Shown here: piece after piece, positions 16,201 through 23,548 of the stretch | Layout of the letters: each line of letters starts with the position of its first letter | Position numbering within the stretch: position 1 is the stretch's first letter | Source of the DNA: an uncultured Lachnospiraceae bacterium | GTDB lineage: Bacteria; Bacillota; Clostridia; Lachnospirales; Lachnospiraceae | Reading direction: 5' to 3' | Assembly: GCA_902797565.1 (NCBI GenBank) | Contig: CADBTO010000269.1 | Coordinates: 1-23,562, forward strand | DNA: 23,562 bases | The notes under the pieces: model-generated | The model's database searches: none | Told to the model about the DNA's origin: nothing | Seen by the model: only the letters and a program-made list of their open reading frames with translations | Made by a program: the position numbers and the translations under genes

Positions 16201-19056
16201 ATAGGTTTTGACCAGGTCCAGCAGTTCTGCCGCGCGGTCCGCTTTGGACTGGTGCCGTCTTTTGGTGTACTTTTCGTTTACGGCTGCTGCCGCATCTGTT
16301 TCTGCTTTCTGTTTTGCTTCCAGCTTTTTCTTCAGCTCTCCGATTTCTTCCAGGGACAGCTCGCTGATCCGGTCGATATCCAGATAGGGGAAGGTTTCCT
16401 GTTTCTGGAGTTTGTAGAGCGAGGCCATCTTGTAGTATTGCCCCGAGAGGATCTCAAAATTCAGCTGGGCAGTCTGCATAAACGTGTCCAGGGTGAGATT
16501 CTGCGGAACGAGGTCATTGCCTTTGTAGGTATTCAGCCGGCGCATCATAAAGCCTTCGTCAGAGAGATCCGCTTTGTAGATCTGCTGATGGTGTCCGGTC
16601 ATAACTTCGAATGCCATGCTGCACAGGAGATAGCGGTAGATATTGTTCGCGCTCCCCTTCCCGCTGACCGGGATGTGGGTCTTGAAGTTGAAGCTTGTCA
16701 GTTCCCCCGGCTTCATGCAGCAGATATCTGCCATCATTCTTGCGGTATTGCGCGGGCGGGCTACATAGTTCAGCTCTGCCATTTCCGTATCTTTCTTCCG
16801 CTGCTGGCGTTCGCGCATTTTTGCGATCCGCATGGCACGTTCCCGTGTGCCCAGAACCTGCTTCTGTTTTGGCAGCGGCTGTGCATCCGGGTTTTCCTTT
16901 TTGCGCAGTTCTTCCCGCGCTTCGGGGATCGTATCGTCCAGAATATCGTCATATTCATCAATCAGATCCACATCTGAGAGGTATGACAGCCGTTCATCTT
17001 CCAGATAGCGCTCCACGTTTTCCAGCGCTTCATCGGACAGTCCGCAGTTCTTCCGGCCCATCAGGACGAGGCGGAGCGTGTCCCTGCATACCTTCTGGTT
17101 ATATTGCAGGTATGCCACCTTTTTGGCAACGGCGTCAATCTCTGTCTGGGCCTGCCGTTTCAGTTCTTCTGCGATAAATCCGTTCAGGAAGCCGGTGTTC
17201 GGGTTTTTGGTCTGATATTCAAAGGGATCCTGTCCGGCTTTGGATGCAGGCCGTTTGCCCGGCTTTTTCTTCCGTTTCTTGCAGTCTGCAACATGCTGCG
17301 CCCATTCCTGGTTTTCCTGCTGCCGGCGCTCCTGGACCCTGGCAGATTGCCGGAGCTTTTTCTGGAGGGCGGATTTGCGCCCGCGCAGTTCTGCCATCAT
17401 ACGGCAGGAAGTGTACATCTGGCCGTAGATATGGTCGATCTCCGGTCCGAAGTACAGGTAGCTGGTCGGGTATTTCAGAATCGATTCCCGCGCGGCATAG
17501 AGCAGCAGGCCGCCTTCATAGCCATCAGCCATCTGTTCATAAGGGACATGGATGTTCTTGTAGGCCCCGCCGTTTTTTTCGAAGTCCTTTTTTTCTTCGT
17601 TAAACTGTTTCAGGCTGGCGGTTTCCTGGTCCGCCATTTCTGTTTTGATAACGTCATTGAGGGGAGAAGCCATCCCGCCCTGTTCTTTTTTATAGCATGC
17701 CTTTAACTGCTTGTCCACTCCGTCCAGCAGAAGGAAGCTGCGTTCGTACTGGATTTTTGCTTCGTAGTCCTGGCGCTGTTTTTCGGTCAGGCTCCTGGAA
17801 TCGTATATCTCGAAACTCTGTGCGAAGGCGTACAGGAAGTCTTCCCGGTATTTCTGCTGGCCCCGGATATCATCTGCGGAAGGTTTTTCCATGCCTTCTT
17901 TCAAAAAGCCCTTACTTTTATAATGGCTTCGTCCGGAACGGTAGAGGCAGTGGGCACGGTAGTGCTCTTCCAGGAAATCATTCAGAATATCTGACACGCC
18001 GATGATGCGGGTTTCGATCAGGCTCATCAGCGAAGGATCCAGGATGTCCCGTTTGGTTCTTGCGTTGTCCGTCCCATAAAAGAACCATCGGTTTTCTTCG
18101 ATGAGCAGGTCGAAGGCGTTCAGTTTGTCCGCGTACTGCTGGACCTCCACGATGTTGTTTGCCAGATACCGGTCGGTCAGCTTTGAAACGTCGATCGAAG
18201 ATTCCAGCATCTCTTTTGTCAGCATCGTCAGGACCTTGGCTTTCTTTTCACGGTTTTCTTTCAGCGTTTTTTCGTCAAGTCCCTGGTTTTTGTCGGTTTC
18301 CAGGCACAGCCCTTCGATCAGCATTTTGTTGTATTCTTCGGGTTTCATCCCGCCCTTTTTTGTCTTCAGACGTTTGCCATCCAGGGTATAGTGCTTTTTC
18401 CGGAACCAGCCTTTCTTCTCATAGGTCTTCAGGAATGCAAGGCCGGCGTATCCGACGCGGGCATAGGTGCGCTTTTCGATCGTATCTTTTTCCTTCTGGT
18501 TCTTTCCACGTTTCGCTTCTTTCTTCAGCGCTTTTTTGAAGGTGCTGTTCTGTTTGGAAGTATATTCGTGGATGAACTGGTTGTACTTGAAGAGATGGTT
18601 GTATTCCCGGACAGTAACAAGGTCTGCAAGTTCGTTCCTGTTCGCTTTGGTATATGCAAGCTCTGATGCTTCCTGGCCGCTTTTTTTGCTCAGCAGGGTG
18701 TTGACAGGCTGGTTTTCGATTGGCTTGTACGCGGGCTGCGCCTTGCGGTCCGCATCGGTCACCGTTGCCTTCCCGTATTTGTCGATCAGTTTTGCAGCGG
18801 TGAAGTTCACATGGTTTACATTCGCCTGGATGCCCTTGTAGATATAGCTGTGGGAATAATCCTGGTGGCGTTTCTGCGCCTTCTGTTCCTCATCCCCGGA
18901 AAAAACCTGGGTATCCACGAGCGTCTGCATCTGGTCCAGATTCGTCGTGGCGGTCTGCTTCATCGTTTTGAGCTTCTGGTCCAGCTGTCCCGGATTCACC
19001 GGGGTACGGAGGTTTTTTTGCTTTTCTTTCATTGTGTCCTGTAGGATCCTGCACAT
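13210..19056 (-). CDS. Giant (1948-residue) soluble protein of unknown function
   Basis: I do not recognise this protein. It has no signal peptide and no membrane helix, is rich in Lys, Glu, Gln and Arg, and looks almost wholly alpha-helical, so it should be cytoplasmic. Visible parts are a Lys-rich N-terminus (1-60), a strongly basic stretch (556-605, with KKRKKKPGKR), an acidic patch (684-712, DVDLIDEYDDILDD), and a less charged, aromatic region (about 765-890, with GHHQQIYKADLSDEGF). Likely coiled coils lie at about 895-930, 1510-1577 and 1617-1682, and the tail is Asn/Gly/Gln-rich (GNNQGNNQGNNGK). No nucleotide-binding or protease motif is obvious. The start is ATG 19056 (GAAAGG 10 bases before) or ATG 19032 (AGGA 4 bases before). 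It lies between a diguanylate cyclase and a GNAT gene in one transcription unit. Base composition matches the neighbours, with no sign of recent transfer. Confidence 0.9.
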   Translation of the reverse strand: MCRILQDTMKEKQKNLRTPVNPGQLDQKLKTMKQTATTNLDQMQTLVDTQVFSGDEEQKAQKRHQDYSHSYIYKGIQANVNHVNFTAAKLIDKYGKATVTDADRKAQPAYKPIENQPVNTLLSKKSGQEASELAYTKANRNELADLVTVREYNHLFKYNQFIHEYTSKQNSTFKKALKKEAKRGKNQKEKDTIEKRTYARVGYAGLAFLKTYEKKGWFRKKHYTLDGKRLKTKKGGMKPEEYNKMLIEGLCLETDKNQGLDEKTLKENREKKAKVLTMLTKEMLESSIDVSKLTDRYLANNIVEVQQYADKLNAFDLLIEENRWFFYGTDNARTKRDILDPSLMSLIETRIIGVSDILNDFLEEHYRAHCLYRSGRSHYKSKGFLKEGMEKPSADDIRGQQKYREDFLYAFAQSFEIYDSRSLTEKQRQDYEAKIQYERSFLLLDGVDKQLKACYKKEQGGMASPLNDVIKTEMADQETASLKQFNEEKKDFEKNGGAYKNIHVPYEQMADGYEGGLLLYAARESILKYPTSYLYFGPEIDHIYGQMYTSCRMMAELRGRKSALQKKLRQSARVQERRQQENQEWAQHVADCKKRKKKPGKRPASKAGQDPFEYQTKNPNTGFLNGFIAEELKRQAQTEIDAVAKKVAYLQYNQKVCRDTLRLVLMGRKNCGLSDEALENVERYLEDERLSYLSDVDLIDEYDDILDDTIPEAREELRKKENPDAQPLPKQKQVLGTRERAMRIAKMRERQQRKKDTEMAELNYVARPRNTARMMADICCMKPGELTSFNFKTHIPVSGKGSANNIYRYLLCSMAFEVMTGHHQQIYKADLSDEGFMMRRLNTYKGNDLVPQNLTLDTFMQTAQLNFEILSGQYYKMASLYKLQKQETFPYLDIDRISELSLEEIGELKKKLEAKQKAETDAAAAVNEKYTKRRHQSKADRAAELLDLVKTYELGIIKSGKYTDLTSEVYSHKLRERVLKARVARAKKEEFFDADENYIQLKDILDSEEVSNLRYTWLTRDEEQKADASEKSTLELLQKQVLRLSEIPTGVQMTELLKSLTNKGGVIRPEPIKKLLAYSTIITSLDEALHREGIEGFPVQPRYLQMREILNKPEHAALKLEIETRLTALKPLHKACQFFLQQYGFNRGLIGTAGREYRPDNARGNQQALLSELNQATSEKNRYLNRLEANLKVLEQGSPSQIMQDYKQKLFERIYQSGEKLSLSQEKKWKAKVEKMSKEGFHFFRKESPLDTWVRLAAKNMLEDWPYSFEEFLSKRIVMDTGKAVQIQLERVGGKEAKDLIDGTNAAAISQAITEVEIDTFQALDTDAKKNLDRALQANGYDPKLFYYLMQPVKVNGAGMPADPADEFARQENLDLAKAFREKASSPEAWEGAVMQLMNEVTQFEITEQMLDEEYISKNFSSLYRMTRKFAAAKEIYEKEKALLHSDKVNEWILNPKQFYTSLHNCFEIQKNFLFGKFIALVEAYAKKHLVNEHGVLDCGLSNAEMGAPNLDLEQENEKRVIQDLTKEQQAANLTKIRQKISNQQTAFALEKEALGIELRREELARQTRRLENANAALHAIDITGQDKIFKLAQKLGFAGNIDDVNILLQTDYIAGLSDQLVDAQNKFAENRILIQRLTKQILDRQQKKKPVPEDYTVTLAKKQLENSTLEETMRQIKEKLTTYQMVNTVIYSSFNLTRDEKGKLVSEKQGEGDGAPTSTLPSFCYFHSHMASDMRKAYEAFKTRLEENKKTNGRLFDRNALAQRMTKPEWSKELRDCKKLNLYLGILEQDRETILQKLPDKKGKLPQPSAFLAEIRKQIGQADQDLKNYDAQHGKPKKDVFDRERNELILHCNDLVDAQFMLETAIKDEETIAELHRYVNLINAVMAQHGIAPDGKLLENQIEEAAGEKLSEEERYKILHENEERARKIAMGNEGNNQGNNQGNNGK

Positions 19057-19098
19057 ATGATATACGCCTTTCGTGATTTATGATGCCCTGGCCTTGGC

Positions 19099-19113
19099 GG
19101 CTGCTATGCAGCC
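19099..19113 (-). other. Short intercistronic hairpin before the giant gene
   Basis: GGCTGC (19099-19104) and GCAGCC (19108-19113) form a perfect 6-bp stem with a 3-base loop, between the diguanylate cyclase stop and the giant gene's start. No T-run follows, so it should not end transcription. It may tune the ratio of the two products. Confidence 0.35.
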
Positions 19114-19129
19114 AGAGCGCTGTGAATGT

Positions 19130-20644
19130 TTAACGGTAGCTGCCATATTTTTTCTTGAACTCCAGTTTGTCCTGGTACATCCGTTCGTCGGCGCGGTCGA
19201 AGATGGCTTCGATTGTTTCGTCATCCTGTCTGCAGGTGGCGAGGCCGGCGGAAGCGGAGTAACGTTCCCAGGGCTGCCGGTCCAGCTGTTTATAGCTGTC
19301 AAGGAAGGAAGTTGCCAGCTGGCCTTTCTTGATCCGACGCATCTGGAAGTCTTCATTCCGGATCAGGACGACAAATTCGTCGCCGCCGACCCGGTATACC
19401 GGAGAATGTTTGAAGACCTCGCAGATGATTTTGACACAGCCTTTGATATATGCGTCCCCTTCCTTGTGTCCATAGGTATCATTGATCATTTTCAGATTGT
19501 TTACATCAACCATGGCAATCGCAAAATCCCGGTTTCCGTTTTGCATCTCCTGCGCCAGTTCCTGGATTGCCTTTTCATAAGCAGCCTTGCTGCCGACACC
19601 AGTCAGCGGGTCTCTGTATGCTGCCCGGCTGATTTCGCTGATCTGTTCGTTTTTCTTTTCGATATCAGACCGTGCTTTTGTAAAGACTGTCATATAGAAC
19701 AGGCTTTCTTTCATCACGGACATGAATGTGGTATAAAGCGTGCCGACCTCATTTGCAGAGTAGATGTTCAGGGCTTCAAGATCCTGGACATTCTGAAAGC
19801 GTGCTTCTTCCGTGTCGTAACTGAATTCCTTGGTACACCGAATGATCTGGTTCAACGGAATGGTCACGTTTTTACGGATTATAAGGATGTCTACTGCCGT
19901 CATGATGAGGGACAGGGCGAGGAAGGTAACAAATAGGCGAAGCGCAAAGTCCAGGTCTTTGGCGTGGAGACGTTCCAGCGAAAAATCGACACAGACGCTG
20001 CAGGCATAATCCCCGTTGGAATCAAAGACCGGATAAATATAGGAAAACAGGTATTCCCCATCTCGTGTATGAACGGCATAGGGAGGTATGGTTTCTCCGG
20101 CCATGATCTGGCCGACCTTCGAGGCGAACGGTGCATCGAGTTTGTAGATTGATCCGGGACCGTCCTGGCTGGCAGCACCACTGCTGTCCAGATCCAGTAC
20201 GACGTGCCCGCCATCTTCCTGGATTTTGTATACATATAAATAGAGGATATCCGGATAGCTTTCCTTCAGCAGGGTGTATTTCCGGATGATTTCCCTGTAT
20301 TCCGGCAGACCGTAATTTTTTTTGATGTAGGTATCGACTTTGTCGCCATCTATTTCTTCTGCCATCAGACGTGTGACGCCCTTTGCCAGCCACGTGAATT
20401 CGTCGATCATCCGGGAGTGGAAGCGCTGGTATACGGTCAGGGAGACGGCAACGATGACCACGAAGAGGCTGATCGCGATTGTCAGCGGCAGCTGTACGGT
20501 GAGCGACGCGTACCGCTCCTGGATTGCCCGGAGGATCTGCTGGGCCAGGGGCATTATTTTCTTGGCACTGCCTCCGCTGAGGATATTCTGGATCATCTGG
20601 TCATTGATCTTGTCCGCAGTTTTGTCATTCGAATTGTCATTCAT
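19130..20644 (-). CDS. Membrane sensor diguanylate cyclase (Cache-like, HAMP-like, GGDEF)
   Basis: A 504-residue inner-membrane enzyme expected to make c-di-GMP from two GTP. A cytoplasmic N-terminus (1-52) precedes TM1 (53-72), an extracytoplasmic sensor of about 155 residues (Cache-like, with YPDILYLYVYKIQEDGGHVV and YLFSYIYPVFDSNGDYACSVCV), TM2 (233-256), a HAMP-like linker (257-312) and GGDEF (345-504). The active site is complete: DPLTGVGSKAAYEK, the metal Asp380 in MVDVNNLKMIND, and GGDEF at 420-424. The product-inhibition site RxxD is absent (FKHS in its place). AAGGA about 8 bases before the ATG supports the start. It is the first gene of the operon with the giant and GNAT genes, 73 bases before the giant gene. 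Confidence 0.93.
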   Translation of the reverse strand: MNDNSNDKTADKINDQMIQNILSGGSAKKIMPLAQQILRAIQERYASLTVQLPLTIAISLFVVIVAVSLTVYQRFHSRMIDEFTWLAKGVTRLMAEEIDGDKVDTYIKKNYGLPEYREIIRKYTLLKESYPDILYLYVYKIQEDGGHVVLDLDSSGAASQDGPGSIYKLDAPFASKVGQIMAGETIPPYAVHTRDGEYLFSYIYPVFDSNGDYACSVCVDFSLERLHAKDLDFALRLFVTFLALSLIMTAVDILIIRKNVTIPLNQIIRCTKEFSYDTEEARFQNVQDLEALNIYSANEVGTLYTTFMSVMKESLFYMTVFTKARSDIEKKNEQISEISRAAYRDPLTGVGSKAAYEKAIQELAQEMQNGNRDFAIAMVDVNNLKMINDTYGHKEGDAYIKGCVKIICEVFKHSPVYRVGGDEFVVLIRNEDFQMRRIKKGQLATSFLDSYKQLDRQPWERYSASAGLATCRQDDETIEAIFDRADERMYQDKLEFKKKYGSYR

Positions 20645-20719
20645 ATGAGATTTCCTTTTTCACATATTATGTATATCTTCTACATCTGGTCATCGTGCGT
20701 TGATTATTTTTTACTACAT

Positions 20720-20748
20720 ATTCTAACATTTTCTTTTTTTTCTTGCAA
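20720..20748 (-). promoter_or_regulatory. Promoter of the cyclase-giant-GNAT operon
   Basis: On the minus strand TTGCAA (complement of 20743-20748), a 17-base A-rich spacer and TAGAAT (complement of 20720-20725) form a very good sigma-A promoter. The transcript would start near 20713, about 69 bases before the diguanylate cyclase ATG. No strong promoter was seen inside the operon's two short gaps. Confidence 0.78.
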
Positions 20749-20770
20749 CAAATTTCTTTTTTTTGTACAC

Positions 20771-20779
20771 TGTTATGAT
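20771..20779 (+). promoter_or_regulatory. Extended -10 promoter of the propeller gene
   Basis: TGTTATGAT (20771-20779) is an extended -10 (TGnTATGAT). The -35 region is only T-rich (TTTCTT near 20753). The transcript would begin near 20786, giving a leader of about 140 bases. Confidence 0.5.
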
Positions 20780-20800
20780 AGGAAGTATGAAAAGGGGCGG

Positions 20801-20910
20801 GGAGGCTTGAAGCGGCCTCCTGTCTGCCGGTATCATACGGACAGGAAGATCAGGCTTCTGCCCTGCGGTGTGCATCGGGGTGTCATAGGAAGATGGCACA
20901 GGGCAGAAAG
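20801..20910 (+). promoter_or_regulatory. Structured mRNA leader of the propeller gene
   Basis: Three stem-loops can be drawn by eye. GGAGGC (20801-20806) pairs with GCCTCC (20815-20820). CCTGT..CCG (20819-20829) pairs with CGGACAGG (20838-20845), and these two compete for bases 20819-20820. TTCTGCCCTG (20856-20865) pairs perfectly with CAGGGCAGAA (20899-20908), with a further inner helix TGTgCATC/GATGGCA. The last stem ends 8 bases before the GGAGG (20917-20921). The CCTCC at 20816-20820 could also pair with that ribosome site. It does not match any riboswitch consensus I can recall, including the c-di-GMP classes. Confidence 0.45.
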
Positions 20911-20926
20911 CGGAATGGAGGATTTT

Positions 20927-23440
20927 ATGAGAAAACAAAGAAACTGGAACGGGGAACCTGGCGGAAAACACTGCACGAGACATGGAAGGAATGGTGGCAT
21001 CAAGGCTGGCCTGGCCTGGAAGAAGCGGGGCGCGGGGCGGCTGGTCTCCGGGCTGCTGCTTGCGGGGATGGTGGCAGCGTCCATCGTTCCGGTGGGCGGG
21101 CCCCTCGGGCGCGTGGAAGCTGCGGCAAAAAAACCGGCGCTCAGCCAGGAGAAAGCAACGATTGTGGCCGGAAAGAGCCTGAAGCTGAAGGTTTCGGCCG
21201 GGAAGGAAACCGTTGTCAAGGTGAAATGGACGTCCAAAAAGAAGGCGGTGGCAACGGTATCCGCGAAGGGCGTGGTCAAGGCAAAAAAGGCAGGGAAGGC
21301 GACAATTATCGCAAGCGTTGTGACAAAAGGCGTGACCGGGCAGACGAAAACGGCACAGAAAAAGACCTATCAATTAAAATGCGTGGTGACGGTCAAGGCT
21401 GCACCTGCCGCTGCGGAGCCGAAGGAGGATCCATCCGGTGAAACCGCGAAAACCGGGACGGATACGGTGACCCAGGCGCAGGTGGCGGCAATTCTGGCAG
21501 GAGGAACCAGCGTGCTGGACGGCCAGTTCATCCGGGTACAAAGCTACGAGGATATCGAAAAGGTCCTCTCACGGAAGCGCGTATCCTATGGTTATGGATA
21601 TACGGATGTGGATTACGCAGTGGATTATGCGACGGTTGAAGAAGCTGCGGATGGCGCAGCTATGCCGACGGCTGCCTCCAATTCCACGGCGAAGACAAGC
21701 AGTGCGGCTTCTGCAAAGTCTGCGGATGAGTCCGCAGGCATGGCAAATGGTGCGGCAGCAGGCGGGGCAGCTTCTGCAAGCAGCGCGCCTTCGGCATCTT
21801 CCGGCCAGAATGCGGCGGCCACGGGTGATTTTTCGAATACGAACCTGCGGGAGCTGGGCGTGGATGAGGGTGATGTCGTTAAGACCGATGGGAAATTCAT
21901 CTATAGTTATAATGCGAAGGGCGAGATCCGGATTATTCGGGCAGAGGGGGCGAAGCTGTCCCTGGAGAAGCTGTTCATCCCGAAAGTGGATGGCGACGAC
22001 TGGGAGATCGAGGATATGTATATCCGTGGTGACCGGATGATCCTGACAATGAACGTCTATGATATAGACTTTGATTATTACCAGTATGACGAAGATGGGG
22101 CAATGTTCTATACGCTTGCAAAAAACAAGAGCCGCAGCCGTTATTATCCGTATCGCTACCATTATTCGGATTCAAACCAGACCCATCTGGTGTCTTATGA
22201 TCTTTCGGATCGCAAGGACCCGAAGCAGGTGACGGATTTTGTGGTGGAGGGCAAGTATGATTCTTCACGGATTTCCGGGGATGAGGTGTACCTGTTCACC
22301 TGGTACGGCGGCAACCGGATTCCGCTGCTGGACGGGGCGCGGCCGGATGTGTCTGATATTTACCTTTCTTCGGATATTGGCTCGAATTACCGGACGTATA
22401 CGATGACCTCCCTGTCCCTTTCGGATCTGTCCAAGGCGGTGGATGCGAAGGTAGTCTATACGGATGTGGATGATGTCTATGTGACACCGGATACGATCAT
22501 TCTGGAGGAAGAGGATTACAGCCGGGATCGGACCGTGACAAACCTGATCAAATTCGGGTATGATAAGGGCGCTTTTGCCGCAGTTGGGGTTGGCGTGGTG
22601 CCGGGAACGATCGAGAGCAGCTTTTCGATCGACGAGGACGATGCGGGGAATATCCGCGTGGCGAGCACAAGCTGGGGCTACACCGGACGTACAAACGCGG
22701 TCTATGTGTTTGACAAGGACATGAAGCGCATCGGCAGGCTGACCGGGATTGCGAAGGGCGAGGAAATCAAGAGCGCGCGGTATATGAACGACATCCTGTA
22801 TCTTGTGACCTTTGAGAATCATGACCCGTTGTTTGCGATCGACCTGAAAGACCCGACCGATCCGAAGATTATCGGAAAACTCGAAATCCCCGGATTCTCG
22901 GATTATATGCATTTCTGGGATGATACGCACCTTCTGGGGATGGGTTACGACACGGACGAGAAGACCAGCGCGAAGCTGGGGATCAAGCTTTCGATGTTTG
23001 ACATCTCGGATCCCCTGAACCTCAAGGAAGAGAGCACGATCATCATTAAGCCCACGACGGTCCTTTCTGCAGAAGACGAGAATGGCTACCACAATGATTA
23101 TGTGCCGGGTTACGCAGCGTATAAGGCGATCCTGGCAGACCCCGGCAAGAACCTGATCGGATTCGCGGCGCAGTCCTATACGCATTACTATTATTATGGA
23201 AAGGATGCGGACAAAAAGAAGACAAATGAGGAAGATACGTCTTATTTCGTCTATTCGTATGAGAACGGGAAGTTCGTAGAAAAGCTGAAGGCTTCGATTG
23301 GTGAGGAGAGCCGGCAGAATGACCTGGAGAATGCCCGCGGGATCTATATCGGGCAGAACTTCTATCTGGTCGGGACAAGGGATACCAGGGCGTATGATAT
23401 GGCGGACGGGTTTAAGGAGGTTGGGAAGCTGGAGTATTAA
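20927..23440 (+). CDS. Secreted Big2-domain / C-terminal beta-propeller protein
   Basis: An 837-residue exported protein. The first ~65 residues are a long signal peptide: a basic N-region (MRKQRNW... WKKRGAGR), the hydrophobic core LVSGLLLAGMVAASIVPV (39-56) and a VEA-A type cleavage site. A bacterial Ig-like Big2 domain follows (about 70-157; KWTSKKKAVATVSAKGVVKA). A Tyr/Val segment and an Ala/Ser linker (240-300) lead to a beta-propeller domain of the PF09826/COG4880 type (303-837), announced by NTNLRELGVDEGDVVKTDGK and continuing with WD-like blades. The frame is open far upstream (to 20417), but GGAGG (20917-20921) 5 bases before ATG 20927 sets the start. No sortase signal is present. 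It probably stays loosely associated with the envelope or is released. It is divergent from the diguanylate cyclase operon. Confidence 0.9.
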   Translation: MRKQRNWNGEPGGKHCTRHGRNGGIKAGLAWKKRGAGRLVSGLLLAGMVAASIVPVGGPLGRVEAAAKKPALSQEKATIVAGKSLKLKVSAGKETVVKVKWTSKKKAVATVSAKGVVKAKKAGKATIIASVVTKGVTGQTKTAQKKTYQLKCVVTVKAAPAAAEPKEDPSGETAKTGTDTVTQAQVAAILAGGTSVLDGQFIRVQSYEDIEKVLSRKRVSYGYGYTDVDYAVDYATVEEAADGAAMPTAASNSTAKTSSAASAKSADESAGMANGAAAGGAASASSAPSASSGQNAAATGDFSNTNLRELGVDEGDVVKTDGKFIYSYNAKGEIRIIRAEGAKLSLEKLFIPKVDGDDWEIEDMYIRGDRMILTMNVYDIDFDYYQYDEDGAMFYTLAKNKSRSRYYPYRYHYSDSNQTHLVSYDLSDRKDPKQVTDFVVEGKYDSSRISGDEVYLFTWYGGNRIPLLDGARPDVSDIYLSSDIGSNYRTYTMTSLSLSDLSKAVDAKVVYTDVDDVYVTPDTIILEEEDYSRDRTVTNLIKFGYDKGAFAAVGVGVVPGTIESSFSIDEDDAGNIRVASTSWGYTGRTNAVYVFDKDMKRIGRLTGIAKGEEIKSARYMNDILYLVTFENHDPLFAIDLKDPTDPKIIGKLEIPGFSDYMHFWDDTHLLGMGYDTDEKTSAKLGIKLSMFDISDPLNLKEESTIIIKPTTVLSAEDENGYHNDYVPGYAAYKAILADPGKNLIGFAAQSYTHYYYYGKDADKKKTNEEDTSYFVYSYENGKFVEKLKASIGEESRQNDLENARGIYIGQNFYLVGTRDTRAYDMADGFKEVGKLEY

Positions 23441-23517
23441 GAGATGAATGTGGATGGGTGTGTTGGGGAAGTAGGGAGTTGATGTGCGGGATATGCGGGG
23501 GATGTAGGATATGTAGG

Positions 23518-23548
23518 AAAATCCAGGCCGGGGGGCCTGGATTTTTTT
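23518..23548 (+). terminator. Intrinsic terminator after the propeller gene
   Basis: AAAATCCAGGCC (23518-23529) pairs with GGCCTGGATTTT around a GGGG loop (23530-23533), followed by more T residues. It is a strong Rho-independent terminator 77 bases after the stop codon. The bases between are G-rich and carry no ORF of note. Confidence 0.93.

Noticed and set aside
13210..19056. Giant protein as a phage tape-measure or surface adhesin
   Set aside because: It has no hydrophobic segments, no signal peptide and no cell-wall anchor, and no phage structural genes lie nearby.
20417..20926. 170-residue N-terminal extension of the propeller protein
   Set aside because: It would run antisense through the diguanylate cyclase gene and through the promoter and leader. 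The internal ATG at 20927 has a perfect ribosome site and a signal peptide.
20780..20926. c-di-GMP riboswitch upstream of the propeller gene
   Set aside because: The neighbourhood made this attractive, but the conserved GEMM-I/II core sequences are not present. It is kept only as an unclassified structured leader.
22265..23185. A 306-residue open frame on the minus strand opposite the propeller gene
   Set aside because: It is Arg/His/Ile-rich with no recognisable domain. The plus strand has a signal peptide and a propeller domain in frame.
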